64,000 nt of DNA from Motiliproteus sp. (GTDB lineage Bacteria; Pseudomonadota; Gammaproteobacteria; Pseudomonadales; Balneatricaceae), in assembly GCA_026196225.1 (NCBI GenBank), contig JAPHRD010000071.1, positions 1 to 64,000 of the forward strand. Reading direction: 5' to 3'. The notes below the pieces were generated by a model. The model saw only the letters and a list, made by a program, of their open reading frames with translations. It had not been told where the DNA came from and did no database searches. Shown in pieces: positions 1 through 10,205 of the stretch. How positions within the stretch are numbered: position 1 is the stretch's first letter; each line of letters opens with the position of its first letter. The position numbers were made by a program, and so were the translations under genes.

Positions 1-271
1 ATCGGCGAAAGTGAGCTGGTGATCCATCGAGCATTCCCCAAATCATGAAGGTAAGGATTATCTCATGCCAGGGACTTAATCACAGGATCCCTAGATCGAC
101 TCGGGCGGAAGGATCTGCGTTTTCCTGAATGGTTAAACTGGCGCTGGTATGGCAGATAAACAGGGTGCAAAGGCCATCAACGATATCGCTCTGATGAACC
201 AATTGCTCGACCTGACGGGTAAACTCGTAGAGCCCCTGACATTTGGTATTGACGATCAGATTGGATACCAT
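1..271 (-). pseudogene. yjbQ: YjbQ-family (UPF0047) protein, C-terminal half disrupted or frameshifted
   Basis: The first 60 residues are clearly YjbQ-like: CQGLYEFT, then ICHTSASLTIQENADPS, which contains the conserved His of the fold. Family members are about 135-140 residues, but this frame stops at a TGA at 80-82, directly after ARVDL, where relatives continue with a FF-RLVP type segment. Beyond the stop another frame encodes RWIT (complement of 18-29), which resembles a later family segment, so at least one frame break is likely; the rest lies outside the window. AAGGAGCAGGA sits just before the ATG at 271, so translation should still start. It is the last visible gene of the long minus-strand run, 12 nt after the DUF1285 gene. 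YjbQ proteins show weak thiamine-phosphate synthase activity; their true role is unclear. A sequencing error cannot be excluded. Confidence 0.6.
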
Positions 272-283
272 CTTCCTGCTCCT

Positions 284-874
284 TTACGAATCCAATTCAC
301 CAAGGACGAAAAACTCACCAGCACTTTCCACACCCAAACAAGTTTTACCATCCAGTATCCGTTCTTCGGCTAATTCAATCAGCTGATAGTAAACAGAGCG
401 GGCTATCAATCCGTCCAGTCGATCGCGAACCCGGACATAGGGTGAAGGTTCACCACTGTCTGAGTCCTGCACCACCCATAATGGATGGGCCTGATCGATG
501 GTTATCTGATCCCCTGTATTGGTCTCTGCACACAATACCGGCGTACCCTTTAGTTGTTTCTGCTCAATAGCAGTTATCACAAAGGGAGCATCATCTACCT
601 GGATACGTAGTTTCTCGACCGGAGTAACCAAGAAGTACTCCTCGTCATCTTTACGTAACACCGTCGAGAAAAGATTGACCAATGACTGACGGGTAAACAC
701 TGATCCTTGATAAAACCACTCGCCATTGCGTGCAATTCGGATATCAATATCGCCACAGAAATCTGGATTCCACAGATGCACTGGCGGTAGGCCTTTCTTG
801 CTGGCCTTTTTAACCTGATCTGCTAATTTTTGAGGCTCAGCGGTTTTCCGTTGTTGCTGTTCGTCGCCACTCAT
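284..874 (-). CDS. DUF1285 family protein
   Basis: A 196-residue cytosolic protein of the DUF1285 family, function unknown. Recognisable features are a charged N-terminus, the stretch VHLWNPDFCGDIDIRI, then NGEWFYQGS and a YFLVTPVEKLRI segment, as in the two-lobed DUF1285 fold. I chose the ATG at 872-874 rather than the one 18 nt upstream, because it overlaps the TGA of the preceding radical SAM gene by one base (TGATG) and has GAGGGGG just before it. This points to translational coupling. No catalytic residues can be named. Confident in the family, not in a role. Confidence 0.85.
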   Translation of the reverse strand: MSGDEQQQRKTAEPQKLADQVKKASKKGLPPVHLWNPDFCGDIDIRIARNGEWFYQGSVFTRQSLVNLFSTVLRKDDEEYFLVTPVEKLRIQVDDAPFVITAIEQKQLKGTPVLCAETNTGDQITIDQAHPLWVVQDSDSGEPSPYVRVRDRLDGLIARSVYYQLIELAEERILDGKTCLGVESAGEFFVLGELDS

Positions 875-1770
875 CAAAGCCCCCTCGCCCATTCTGGACG
901 CAAACCCGCGTGTGTTGGATCTGCAATAGCGGACCGTACCATATCAAGCATACGCTGCTTATCCTTACCCAGTACGCCTTTCAGTACCAGGTAATTGGAA
1001 GCGTGATCACTGCGGAAGATAGTTTTCTTCAGGTCGAGGGTTTCCAGCATCAGTTCCATCTCCAGAAACAACTGCTGTTGATTCAATGCCTGAAATTGGC
1101 CCTCAAAGCCCTGTTGAAAACGCTCCTCTCCTTTCGGGAAACTAACTACCAAGGTCGCCAAGTATTCGGGTTGGGTTGCGTTGGCCAGTCGAGCAGAATT
1201 GAGTGCATGCTGTTGTGTAAACTGTGACCCACCCAACCCATTCAGGATCATGACCGAACGTTTGATACCGGCATCTCCGAGACGATTCAGCGCCGTCACG
1301 GTCGAATCAAAGGTTTCCCCTTTCTGTACCCACTCCAAAACCTGATCATCGCCGGATTCCGCCCCAACATAGAGCAGATCCAGCCCGGCTTGCTTGAGCG
1401 CTAACAATTCCTGATCGGTTTTGTTGTTTAGGTTTCGAGGCAGACAATAGGCCGAGACCCGATTGATATTGGGAAAGTGTTGTTTGATCCCTTCCAAGAT
1501 AGCCTGAAGGCGTTTAAAAGAGAGCACCATGGCGTCACCGTCAGCGAGGAAAATTCGCCGCACATCAGGCATTCGTTCGGCCACCTGCTTTATTTCGGCC
1601 AACACTTCGGATTCTGGCTTGGGACGAAATTTTTTCTGTGGATCTGTATACATCTCGCAGAAAGTACATTTGTTCCAGCTACAGCCATTGGTAATCTGCA
1701 GAATCAGTGAGTTAGCCTCACTGGGGGGACGATAAAGCGGTTCGATATAATTCAGGGGGTGGTAGTGCAT
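874..1770 (-). CDS. Radical SAM protein of unknown specificity
   Basis: A 298-residue radical SAM enzyme. The 4Fe-4S cluster motif is C30-x4-C35-x2-C38 (NGCSWNKCTFCEMY), with one residue more than the classical CX3CX2C spacing but typical of this subfamily. LADGDAMVL, YVGAESGDD and a GIKRSVMILNGLGG stretch mark the SAM-binding half barrel. The substrate is unknown; such proteins are often annotated only as radical SAM. The start has AGGAGG ten bases upstream. It is coupled to the DUF1285 gene by a one-base overlap and lies 37 nt after tatD, at the end of the housekeeping operon, which gives no clear hint of its substrate. Confidence 0.85.
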   Translation of the reverse strand: MHYHPLNYIEPLYRPPSEANSLILQITNGCSWNKCTFCEMYTDPQKKFRPKPESEVLAEIKQVAERMPDVRRIFLADGDAMVLSFKRLQAILEGIKQHFPNINRVSAYCLPRNLNNKTDQELLALKQAGLDLLYVGAESGDDQVLEWVQKGETFDSTVTALNRLGDAGIKRSVMILNGLGGSQFTQQHALNSARLANATQPEYLATLVVSFPKGEERFQQGFEGQFQALNQQQLFLEMELMLETLDLKKTIFRSDHASNYLVLKGVLGKDKQRMLDMVRSAIADPTHAGLRPEWARGL

Positions 1771-1807
1771 CAGCCCAGCTCCTCCTAATTTTTCAGGCTA
1801 GCTGTAT

Positions 1808-2581
1808 TTAGGCACAGCTGAATAGACGATAAAAATTGTCGCTGGTGACTTCGGCCACTTGTTCGAAGCTAATACCCTTAATCTCGGCTACACATTCAGC
1901 CACCCGCTTAACGTACTTGGGTTCATTGGGCTTACCACGATGGGGTGCGGGTGTGAGGTAGGGAGCATCGGTTTCCACCAGAATACGTTCTAGTGGCACC
2001 TGCTTTACCACCTGCCGAAGGGGCTCAGCGTTGCGGAATGTGATGATGCCAGAAAAGGAGATCCAGTAATTCATCGCAATTGCAGCTTCAGCCATCCCCC
2101 AGTCTTCGGTAAAACAGTGGAGAACACCACCAACATTGGCATTACCGTGGTCGCTGATAAGATCCAGAGTATCCTGCTTGGCATCGCGGGTATGGACGAT
2201 TACCGGTTTGCCAACTTCCGAACTGGCTCTTAAATGGGTAATAAAACTCTGCTTCTGTTGTTCCACCGTGTCAGGCTGATAATAGTAGTCCAAGCCAGTC
2301 TCGCCGATGGCGATTACTTTCTCTTCATTAGCAGCGTCCATTAGTTGTTGCTCAGTAATATCGGCGATCTCATCGCTCATAGGGTGAACACCCACAGAAC
2401 CATAGATATGCTCGTATCGGTTCACCAGCTTCATCATCTCCGGTAAACGCGCCATATCAGTGGAAACACAGAGGACTTTATCTATACCGTTTTCGCTAGC
2501 GGCGAGAAGCGGAACATCCAGGTCACCGTTATAGGCTGACAGGTTTAAACGGTCTAAGTGGCAATGGGAATCGATCAACAT
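1808..2581 (-). CDS. TatD-family metal-dependent hydrolase (YcfH-like)
   Basis: A 257-residue TIM-barrel metallohydrolase of the TatD family (deoxyribonuclease/exonuclease type; YcfH is the usual member at this locus). Metal ligands are all present: H6 and H8 (DSHCHLD), E94 (IGETGLDYYY), H130 (IVHTRDA), H155 (HCFTED) and D205 (VETDAPYL). The length is normal. It follows pilZ on the same strand, the order found in Pseudomonas (holB-pilZ-tatD). Acts in the cytosol, probably in DNA or nucleotide processing; the physiological substrate is not established for this subgroup. Confidence 0.93.
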   Translation of the reverse strand: MLIDSHCHLDRLNLSAYNGDLDVPLLAASENGIDKVLCVSTDMARLPEMMKLVNRYEHIYGSVGVHPMSDEIADITEQQLMDAANEEKVIAIGETGLDYYYQPDTVEQQKQSFITHLRASSEVGKPVIVHTRDAKQDTLDLISDHGNANVGGVLHCFTEDWGMAEAAIAMNYWISFSGIITFRNAEPLRQVVKQVPLERILVETDAPYLTPAPHRGKPNEPKYVKRVAECVAEIKGISFEQVAEVTSDNFYRLFSCA

Positions 2582-2617
2582 AACTACGATTTGATGACTA
2601 TGAAAGCGAAGAATGGA

Positions 2618-2968
2618 TTACATGGAATGGGTCAGACGGCCTGACCCTAGAGCACCGGCAAGATAGGTCTCTATTTTATTAACAACGGTGTTGTCGTCGG
2701 AGCTGAGCTGAATACCAATGCCCGCCTGTTTACCGCCTTGTGCTCCCCGTGGAGTGACCCAGATTACTTTTCCGGTAACCGGAATTTTGTCGGTTTCATC
2801 CATCAGGTCAAGCAGCATAAACACCTCTTCACCCATCTGATAGTTACGAGGTGTGGCTACGAACAGGCCTCCGTTTTTTATAAACGGCATGAAAGCGCGA
2901 TAGAGCTCTTCCTTTGACTTGATGGTCAAGGAGAGAATTCCGTGGCTGGCCCTTGGACTAGCTGACAT
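2618..2968 (-). CDS. pilZ: PilZ domain protein (type IV pilus assembly PilZ type)
   Basis: A 116-residue single-domain PilZ protein. It sits directly downstream of holB (9 nt gap) and upstream of tatD, exactly where the original PilZ lies in Pseudomonas. The beta-barrel strands are visible (GILSLTIKSKEELYRAF, GGLFVATPRNYQMGE, VTGKVIWVTPRG, AGIGIQLSSDD). The RxxxR motif that would bind cyclic di-GMP is absent from the N-terminus, as in the PilZ orthologues required for type IV pilus biogenesis, which do not bind the nucleotide. The role in pilus assembly (with PilB and FimX-type partners in relatives) is inferred from context and family. Confidence 0.88.
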   Translation of the reverse strand: MSASPRASHGILSLTIKSKEELYRAFMPFIKNGGLFVATPRNYQMGEEVFMLLDLMDETDKIPVTGKVIWVTPRGAQGGKQAGIGIQLSSDDNTVVNKIETYLAGALGSGRLTHSM

Positions 2969-2977
2969 AGTGTTCCT

Positions 2978-3964
2978 TTAGCGTCTCTGGAATATCAATT
3001 CCAACCAGTATATCAGTAAATCTTCAAACATCAGTTGCCGATTGGGATTGGTTTTTGCAGTAACCTGCTGTCGATATTCCTGTATTCTATCAGCGAAAGC
3101 AAATAACTTCTCACCAGGAATTCTAGCAGATGCCTTTAAAATCAGGCTTTCAGCATCTGAATTAGTTAGGTTATCGACCGATTCTGCAGATCTATAACGA
3201 ATCATGTCATTGATCAGACTCTGCAACCAATCCAACATTTGAATCGGACTCTCTTTTTGCCATACAACTGCCACATCGACAACTGAACTGCGACCGCTGG
3301 CAGTGGCTGACAAGCCTTTCAGGAGTAGCTGGCGTCTATCTAGCCCTTTATGCTGATGGAGATTCAAAGCCCGGAGTGGCGCCCCTGCAGAGAGCCTCAA
3401 CAGCAGTTCAGGGTTATCAACCTGCTGTTGGTGCAACCATTCCATTGCCTGCTGCTCCTCGGGCAACGCAAGTGGGTAGCTTTGACATCGACTCCTAACC
3501 GTTGCCATCAGACGGCCTGGGTTATGGCTAACCAACAAGAAAAGAGTTCGGTCACCCGGCTCTTCCAAACTTTTCAGCAAGGCGTTTGCTGCATTGATGT
3601 TCATCTCTTCAGCAGGATTAAGAATAACTACTCGATAACCGCCCTGCTGTGCTGTGCCAGAGAGTTTCTGTGACAGCTGACGTATTTGATCAATTTTTAT
3701 GGGCTTGCCCGGCTCATCCGGAACAACCGTCATTAAATCCGGATGACTACCCTGCTGTAACAACAGACAATTTTTGCAGTTTCCGCAGGCATGTTCTGAA
3801 GGAGATGAACATAGCATGTAGCGAGCAAAACACTCGGCAAAATGCTGCTTGCCTATTCCGCTCCCGCCTGAGAACAGCAAAGCGTGCGGCAGCCTCTCTT
3901 GACTATTTAGCGATCGCAGCCGTTTCCAAGTTTGCAGCTGCCATTGGTAAGGCATAAGTTCCAT
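2978..3964 (-). CDS. holB: DNA polymerase III subunit delta'
   Basis: A 328-residue clamp-loader subunit. It has the P-loop-like FSGGSGIGKQHF (residues 31-42), a zinc-binding Cys set C52, C60, C63, C66, an NAANALLKSLEEPG segment and the SRC motif (VRSRCQSY) that supplies the trans-acting arginine in clamp loaders. It forms part of the gamma/tau-delta-delta' complex that loads the beta clamp at replication forks. The ATG begins one base after the tmk stop codon, so its ribosome-binding site lies inside tmk. Length is normal for the family. Confidence 0.95.
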   Translation of the reverse strand: MELMPYQWQLQTWKRLRSLNSQERLPHALLFSGGSGIGKQHFAECFARYMLCSSPSEHACGNCKNCLLLQQGSHPDLMTVVPDEPGKPIKIDQIRQLSQKLSGTAQQGGYRVVILNPAEEMNINAANALLKSLEEPGDRTLFLLVSHNPGRLMATVRSRCQSYPLALPEEQQAMEWLHQQQVDNPELLLRLSAGAPLRALNLHQHKGLDRRQLLLKGLSATASGRSSVVDVAVVWQKESPIQMLDWLQSLINDMIRYRSAESVDNLTNSDAESLILKASARIPGEKLFAFADRIQEYRQQVTAKTNPNRQLMFEDLLIYWLELIFQRR

Positions 3965-3965
3965 T

Positions 3966-5691
<1,726 letters not shown>

Positions 5692-5692
<1 letters not shown>

Positions 5693-6546
5693 CAGGATTG
5701 GGCCTCTAGTTGCTGATCTTCAGCTGCGCTGAGCAGCTGTTGAAGTCTTCTACACAACGGATGAATGGTAAAGTGTTGCTTTTGAAAAAGTGCGACTGGC
5801 CAGATGCCGATAATACTGTTGGTCATAAAAATGCCTTCGGCTTCTTGCAAATGTTTAACTGTTAGATCTTTCTCTACGATTGTGGTGCCAAGGGCGCTTC
5901 TCTGCCCTATTACCCAATTTCGCATTACGCCCTCTACACCGCACCGTTCAATAGGTGGTGTGGAGAGACAGTTGTTTTTTATCAGGAAAAGATTACTCAT
6001 GGTACCTTCAACAACCTGATCCTGATAGTTTCGCACAATCGCCTCGGCATATTCATCCTGCCATTCAGCACGCGCCAGCACCTGCTCAAGGCGGTTTAGA
6101 TGTTTTATCTGAGCCAACTGGGGATTATCCGCTAGGCGAGTTTGACATAAGCCTAACTCGATCCCATCGCGGTAATAATGTTCTGGATAATGAGGGAAAT
6201 CTGAAATGGCCAGTAAACGGTTAGGAAGCAAATCGGGGCCGGCTCGATAACCGCGCCCACCGCTACCACGAGTTACGATAACTTTTGCGACGCCCTGCTC
6301 TTCAGTCATCGCCAAACACAGTTGGGCGAGCTCCTGTTGCAGGATCGCGACCTGGGCTTGATCGAAAGGGATCCCAAGACGCTGACAGCCCTTTGTCAGG
6401 CGATCCAGGTGCGGTTCTAAAAAAAGAGGGGTACCTTTAAGCACCTTGATGGTTTCAAAAACCCCATCGCCATAGGCCAAGCCCCGGTCAAACGCGTCAA
6501 CCGACTGTGCTGGAACCCCATTAATCAGCATTTTTGATAAAGACAT
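5692..6546 (-). CDS. pabC: Aminodeoxychorismate lyase
   Basis: A 284-residue class IV PLP enzyme that converts 4-amino-4-deoxychorismate to p-aminobenzoate and pyruvate for folate synthesis. The PLP lysine is K148 (IKHLNRLEQ); AYGDGVFET, ARAEW, VEGTMSNLF and a MTNSIIGIWPV segment are characteristic. It lies between fabF and mltG, its usual place. The ATG at 6546 lacks a recognisable Shine-Dalgarno sequence, and a GC-rich hairpin (6553-6570) lies just upstream, so expression may depend on coupling or remodelling of that structure. Branched-chain aminotransferases share the fold, but context and motifs favour PabC. Confidence 0.93.
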
Positions 6547-6552
6547 GATAGT

Positions 6553-6570
6553 GCGGGCCAGAAAGCCCGC
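6553..6570 (-). promoter_or_regulatory. Intercistronic hairpin between fabF and pabC
   Basis: GCGGGC and GCCCGC arms with a six-base loop, six bases upstream of the pabC start on the minus strand. There is no following T-tract, so it is not a normal terminator. It lies where the ribosome-binding site should be and could limit pabC translation or mark an mRNA processing point. Confidence 0.45.
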
Positions 6571-6581
6571 ATCTCGTCAGC

Positions 6582-7823
6582 TTAAGACAGCTTACTGAAT
6601 AGCAATGTGCCGTTGGTGCCACCAAATCCAAAGGAATTGGACATAGCCGACTGGATAGCAATTTCTTGGGCCTGGTGCGCCACGTAATCCAGATCACAAC
6701 CCTCGGAAGGGTTATCCAAATTAATGGTTGGCGGAGCCACCTGATCACGAATAGCCAGAACCGAGAATATCGCCTCAACAGCACCGGCAGCACCCAGTAG
6801 ATGACCGATCATCGACTTGGTAGAGCTCATCCGAACACTATCCGCTGCACTTCCCAAAACTCGTTTGGCTGCATTGGATTCGGCGATATCACCGGCTGGA
6901 GTCGACGTGCCGTGAGCGTTGATGTAATGAATTTCATCAGCGCTGATGCCGGCATCTTTAATAGCATTCTGCATAGAAGCAGCTGCACCACGCCCATCTT
7001 CCGGCGGAGCAGTCATATGGTGTGCGTCGCCACTCATGCCAAATCCGGTTAGTTCCGCATAGATCTTGGCGCCACGCTGTTTAGCATGCTCATATTCCTC
7101 AAGCACCATCATGCCAGCACCGTCAGAAAGAACAAAACCATCACGATCACGATCCCATGGACGACTCGCAGCCTGCGGATCATCGTTACGGGTTGAGAGC
7201 GCTCGTGCTGCCGAGAAGCCACCCAAACCTAGCGGCGTAGTAGCCATCTCAGCGCCACCGGCAAACATTACGTCGGCGTCGCCATAGGAAATCATACGCG
7301 CAGCTGCACCAATATTATGGGTGCCAGTTGTACAAGCCGTAGTTATGGCGAAATTGGGGCCTTTCATACCGTACTTAATTGTAAGATTTCCAGCGATCAT
7401 ATTGATGATGCTGCCAGGTACGAAAAACGGTGAGATGCGACGGGGGCCGCTCTTGTTTACCACATCATGATTTTTTTCAATCATAGGCAAGCCGCCGATG
7501 CCCGAGCCGATAGCCGCGCCGATACGATCAGCGTTTTGCTCGGTGACTTCCAGTCCGGAATCTTCAAATGCCTGGATACTGGCAGCCATGCCGTACTGGA
7601 TGAAAAGGTCCATCTTACGAGCATCTTTGACGCTCATATACTGGCTAACGTCGAAGTCCTTGATGGAACCGCCAAAGCGGGTATTGTAGGCAGAGGTGTC
7701 GAAATGCTCTAAATCAGCAATACCACTCTTACCATTCAGGATGTTTTCCCACGTCTCATTGACTGTGTTACCAACCGGGGTCAGCATTCCCAATCCAGTA
7801 ACTACAACTCTCCTTCGAGACAT
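6582..7823 (-). CDS. fabF: Beta-ketoacyl-ACP synthase II
   Basis: A 413-residue condensing enzyme of type II fatty acid synthesis that extends acyl-ACP with malonyl-ACP. The Cys-His-His triad is present: C164 (TTACTTGT), H304 (NAHGTSTP) and H341 ([11 protein letters not shown]). The C-terminal [10 protein letters not shown] is typical. GGAGGGG lies four bases ahead of the ATG. It follows acpP with a hairpin/T-tract in the gap, the usual arrangement that lets ACP be made in excess of FabF. Length is normal. Confidence 0.98.
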   Translation of the reverse strand: MSRRRVVVTGLGMLTPVGNTVNETWENILNGKSGIADLEHFDTSAYNTRFGGSIKDFDVSQYMSVKDARKMDLFIQYGMAASIQAFEDSGLEVTEQNADRIGAAIGSGIGGLPMIEKNHDVVNKSGPRRISPFFVPGSIINMIAGNLTIKYGMKGPNFAITTACTTGTHNIGAAARMISYGDADVMFAGGAEMATTPLGLGGFSAARALSTRNDDPQAASRPWDRDRDGFVLSDGAGMMVLEEYEHAKQRGAKIYAELTGFGMSGDAHHMTAPPEDGRGAAASMQNAIKDAGISADEIHYINAHGTSTPAGDIAESNAAKRVLGSAADSVRMSSTKSMIGHLLGAAGAVEAIFSVLAIRDQVAPPTINLDNPSEGCDLDYVAHQAQEIAIQSAMSNSFGFGGTNGTLLFSKLS

Positions 7824-7839
7824 ATATCCCCTCCAACAG

Positions 7840-7886
7840 CAGAAAAAACAAAAGAAAAGCCGCTCTATGCAAGATAGTAGCGGCTT
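7840..7886 (-). terminator. Partial terminator (attenuator) between acpP and fabF
   Basis: On the minus strand AAGCCGCT and AGCGGCTT arms (7857-7864 and 7879-7886) form a stem, followed by a T-rich run (TTCTTTTGTTTTTT). It lies after acpP and before fabF, so it can act as an intrinsic terminator with read-through. Confidence 0.75.
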
Positions 7887-7910
7887 CTCGTAAGCTTGTT
7901 CGCAGCGATT

Positions 7911-8144
7911 TTACTGATTCGCTTCGATGTACCCGATGGCCAGCTTCACAGTAGTGATCTTCTCAGCTTCTTCATCAGGAATTTCAGTCTCGAATTCCTC
8001 TTCCAAAGCCATAACCAGCTCTACAGTGTCCAGAGAGTCTGCGCCCAGATCTTCTACAAAAGAGGCTTCACTTGTAACTTCTTCTTCTTTGACGCCCAGT
8101 TGCTCAGCAACAATCTTTCTTACGCGCTCTTCAATAGTACTCAT
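7911..8144 (-). CDS. acpP: Acyl carrier protein
   Basis: A 77-residue acidic four-helix protein that carries growing acyl chains on phosphopantetheine. The attachment site is Ser37 in [10 protein letters not shown]. It is nearly identical in layout to other gammaproteobacterial AcpP proteins. AGGA lies seven bases before the ATG. fabG is upstream and fabF downstream; the 163-base gap to fabG, which is AT rich, may contain a separate acpP promoter, consistent with the high expression ACP needs. Confidence 0.98.
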   Translation of the reverse strand: MSTIEERVRKIVAEQLGVKEEEVTSEASFVEDLGADSLDTVELVMALEEEFETEIPDEEAEKITTVKLAIGYIEANQ

Positions 8145-8307
8145 AGTTATTCCTACTTGTTATGAACGATTTTTCTAAAACTGTCTGACGAAATATCCAA
8201 AACAATTTCAGTATATCAGCCAGCCACTAGGCATACATTCATCTAGTGGCTCAATGAAGGGGACATTATCAACAAATTTAAAAAAAATACAATTCCCCTA
8301 GCTTCAA

Positions 8308-9051
8308 TTAGGACATATACATGCCGCCATTTACGTGAATAGTTTCACCAGTCACGTAGGCGCCACCCTCACTCGCCAAAAATCCAATCACCGCAGCGAC
8401 ATCTTCTGGAGCACCCAGACGGTTCATAGGGATCTGAGAACGCAGTGCATCTTTATGAGATTCTGCCAATGAACTGGTCATATCGGTGTCGATAAATCCG
8501 GGGGCGACACTGTTGACGGTGATGTTGCGGGAAGCCACTTCGCGAGCCAGTGCACGACTGAAACCTTCGATGCCTGATTTGGCAGCAGCATAGTTGGACT
8601 GACCAGCGTTACCCATGGAAGCAACAACGGAGCTGACGTTGATAATCCGCCCCCAGCGAGCCTTAGTCATTCCACGCAGGCAACCCTTAGCAACCCGATA
8701 GATGGAGTTGAGGTTGGTGTTGACCACCGAATCCCACTCATCATCTTTCATACGCATCAGCAGGTTGTCTTTAGTGATACCAGCATTATTTACCAGAATC
8801 GCAATCACGCCGAACTGCTCTTGTACAGCAGTCAATACTGAATCGACAGAACCGGAGTCAGCCACATCCAGAACCATACCAGAACCCTGAATGCCAGCTT
8901 CTTTTAAATTGGCGCAGATGGTAGCGGCACCACTTTCACTAGTAGCGGTACCAATAACAACGGCACCCTGACGCCCTAGTTCTTCGGCGATCGCTTTACC
9001 AATACCACGAGTTGCTCCAGTGACCAGGGCAACCTTTCCTTCAATAGACAT
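8308..9051 (-). CDS. fabG: 3-oxoacyl-ACP reductase
   Basis: A 247-residue short-chain dehydrogenase that reduces beta-ketoacyl-ACP with NADPH. The cofactor motif is TGATRGIG (11-18), NNAG is at 88-91, and the catalytic residues are S140/S141, Y154 and K158 (YAAAKSG). The C-terminal VTGETIHVNGGMYMS is typical of FabG. AAGGAAGG precedes the ATG by about nine bases. It is part of the fabD-fabG-acpP-fabF series. Confidence 0.98.
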   Translation of the reverse strand: MSIEGKVALVTGATRGIGKAIAEELGRQGAVVIGTATSESGAATICANLKEAGIQGSGMVLDVADSGSVDSVLTAVQEQFGVIAILVNNAGITKDNLLMRMKDDEWDSVVNTNLNSIYRVAKGCLRGMTKARWGRIINVSSVVASMGNAGQSNYAAAKSGIEGFSRALAREVASRNITVNSVAPGFIDTDMTSSLAESHKDALRSQIPMNRLGAPEDVAAVIGFLASEGGAYVTGETIHVNGGMYMS

Positions 9052-9085
9052 TGAATTAATCCTTCCTTAAACGCAATCTCGTCAA

Positions 9086-10018
9086 TCAGCCGTTCAGAGC
9101 TTTTTCCAGACCGGCGACATCATTGATGGCAGCCACACTCAATGGCCGATGAATTCGTTTATTTAGGCCCGATAATACCTTACCTGGACCACATTCGAGA
9201 ACTGTATCGATACCTTGTCCAACCATTTTGTTAACAGTATTGGTCCAAAGTACAGGACTATATAGCTGAGCCAGCAGGTTACTCTTCAGCTGCTCAGTGT
9301 CGCTTGGCACTGCCGCGTTAACATTTTGGATGATGTCAATTTGCGGCTGATTAAAAGCAAGTTGCTCAAATTCTGAAGCCAACTTCTCAGCAGCAGGCTT
9401 CATTAGCGCACAGTGAGACGGTACGCTGACCGGCAATGCCATGGCTCGCTTTGCGCCCGCTTCTTTACACAGGGCGATTGCACGACTTACTGCCTCGGCA
9501 GATCCCGCAATAACAATTTGGCCGGGAGAGTTGTAGTTAACAGCCGATACCACATCATTTTCCGCAGCCTGCGCACAGGCAGCTTCAACCTTGTCGTCAT
9601 CCAAGCCAAGAATTGCAGCCATTCCGCCCTGACCGGCTGGAACAGCTTGCTGCATAAATTCGCCACGGGCTTTAACCAACTTAGCGCCCTGTTCCAGGCT
9701 AAGCACACCTGCACATACCAACGCGGTGTATTCACCCAGACTATGCCCAGCCAATACAGACGGAGTAACTCCGCCCTGTTGCGCCCACAGACGCCACAAC
9801 GCCACACCTGCCGTTAACAGTGCGGGTTGAGTTTTATCGGTACTATTAAGGTCCGACTCTGGACCATTCTGAGTCAAAGACCACAGATCGTATCCCAGTC
9901 CTGCAGAGGCTTCTGCAAAAGTTTCTTGAATAATGCCATGCTGCTCAGCCAATTCGGCAAGCATACCGATCTGCTGCGAACCTTGTCCCGGAAAAACGAA
10001 TGCAAGTGTTTGAGTCAT
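9086..10018 (-). CDS. fabD: Malonyl-CoA:ACP transacylase
   Basis: A 310-residue enzyme moving malonyl groups from CoA to ACP. It starts with the family signature FVFPGQGSQ; the nucleophile is S93 in GHSLGE and the partner His is H202 (PSHCALM). I chose the ATG at 10016-10018, preceded by AAGAGGGTAAA, instead of an upstream in-frame ATG that adds 14 unrelated residues. The gene before it is plsX, not fabH: the fabH usually found between them in enterics is missing, as in Pseudomonas. Confidence 0.97.
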   Translation of the reverse strand: MTQTLAFVFPGQGSQQIGMLAELAEQHGIIQETFAEASAGLGYDLWSLTQNGPESDLNSTDKTQPALLTAGVALWRLWAQQGGVTPSVLAGHSLGEYTALVCAGVLSLEQGAKLVKARGEFMQQAVPAGQGGMAAILGLDDDKVEAACAQAAENDVVSAVNYNSPGQIVIAGSAEAVSRAIALCKEAGAKRAMALPVSVPSHCALMKPAAEKLASEFEQLAFNQPQIDIIQNVNAAVPSDTEQLKSNLLAQLYSPVLWTNTVNKMVGQGIDTVLECGPGKVLSGLNKRIHRPLSVAAINDVAGLEKALNG

Positions 10019-10205
10019 TTTACCCTCTTCAGATAGAGAAATAGTGTGCAGAGGATGCACCTAAAGATAGATAGCGTAAGGGCTCTATGGTACCTGAAAT
10101 CCCATGAATTAAAACGTCAAACTGGCTTGATTTGTCGTTGACGGGGATGATTTTGTCAACCCAATGGGCGCAAGAGAAGCTCACCGAGAAAAAAGACGGA
10201 AAAGC

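Noticed and set aside
80-82. In-frame TGA of yjbQ read as selenocysteine
   Set aside because: SelD is present in the window, but no SelA/SelB or SECIS-like hairpin is seen, and the sequence after the TGA in the same frame does not match the family, whereas another frame partly does.
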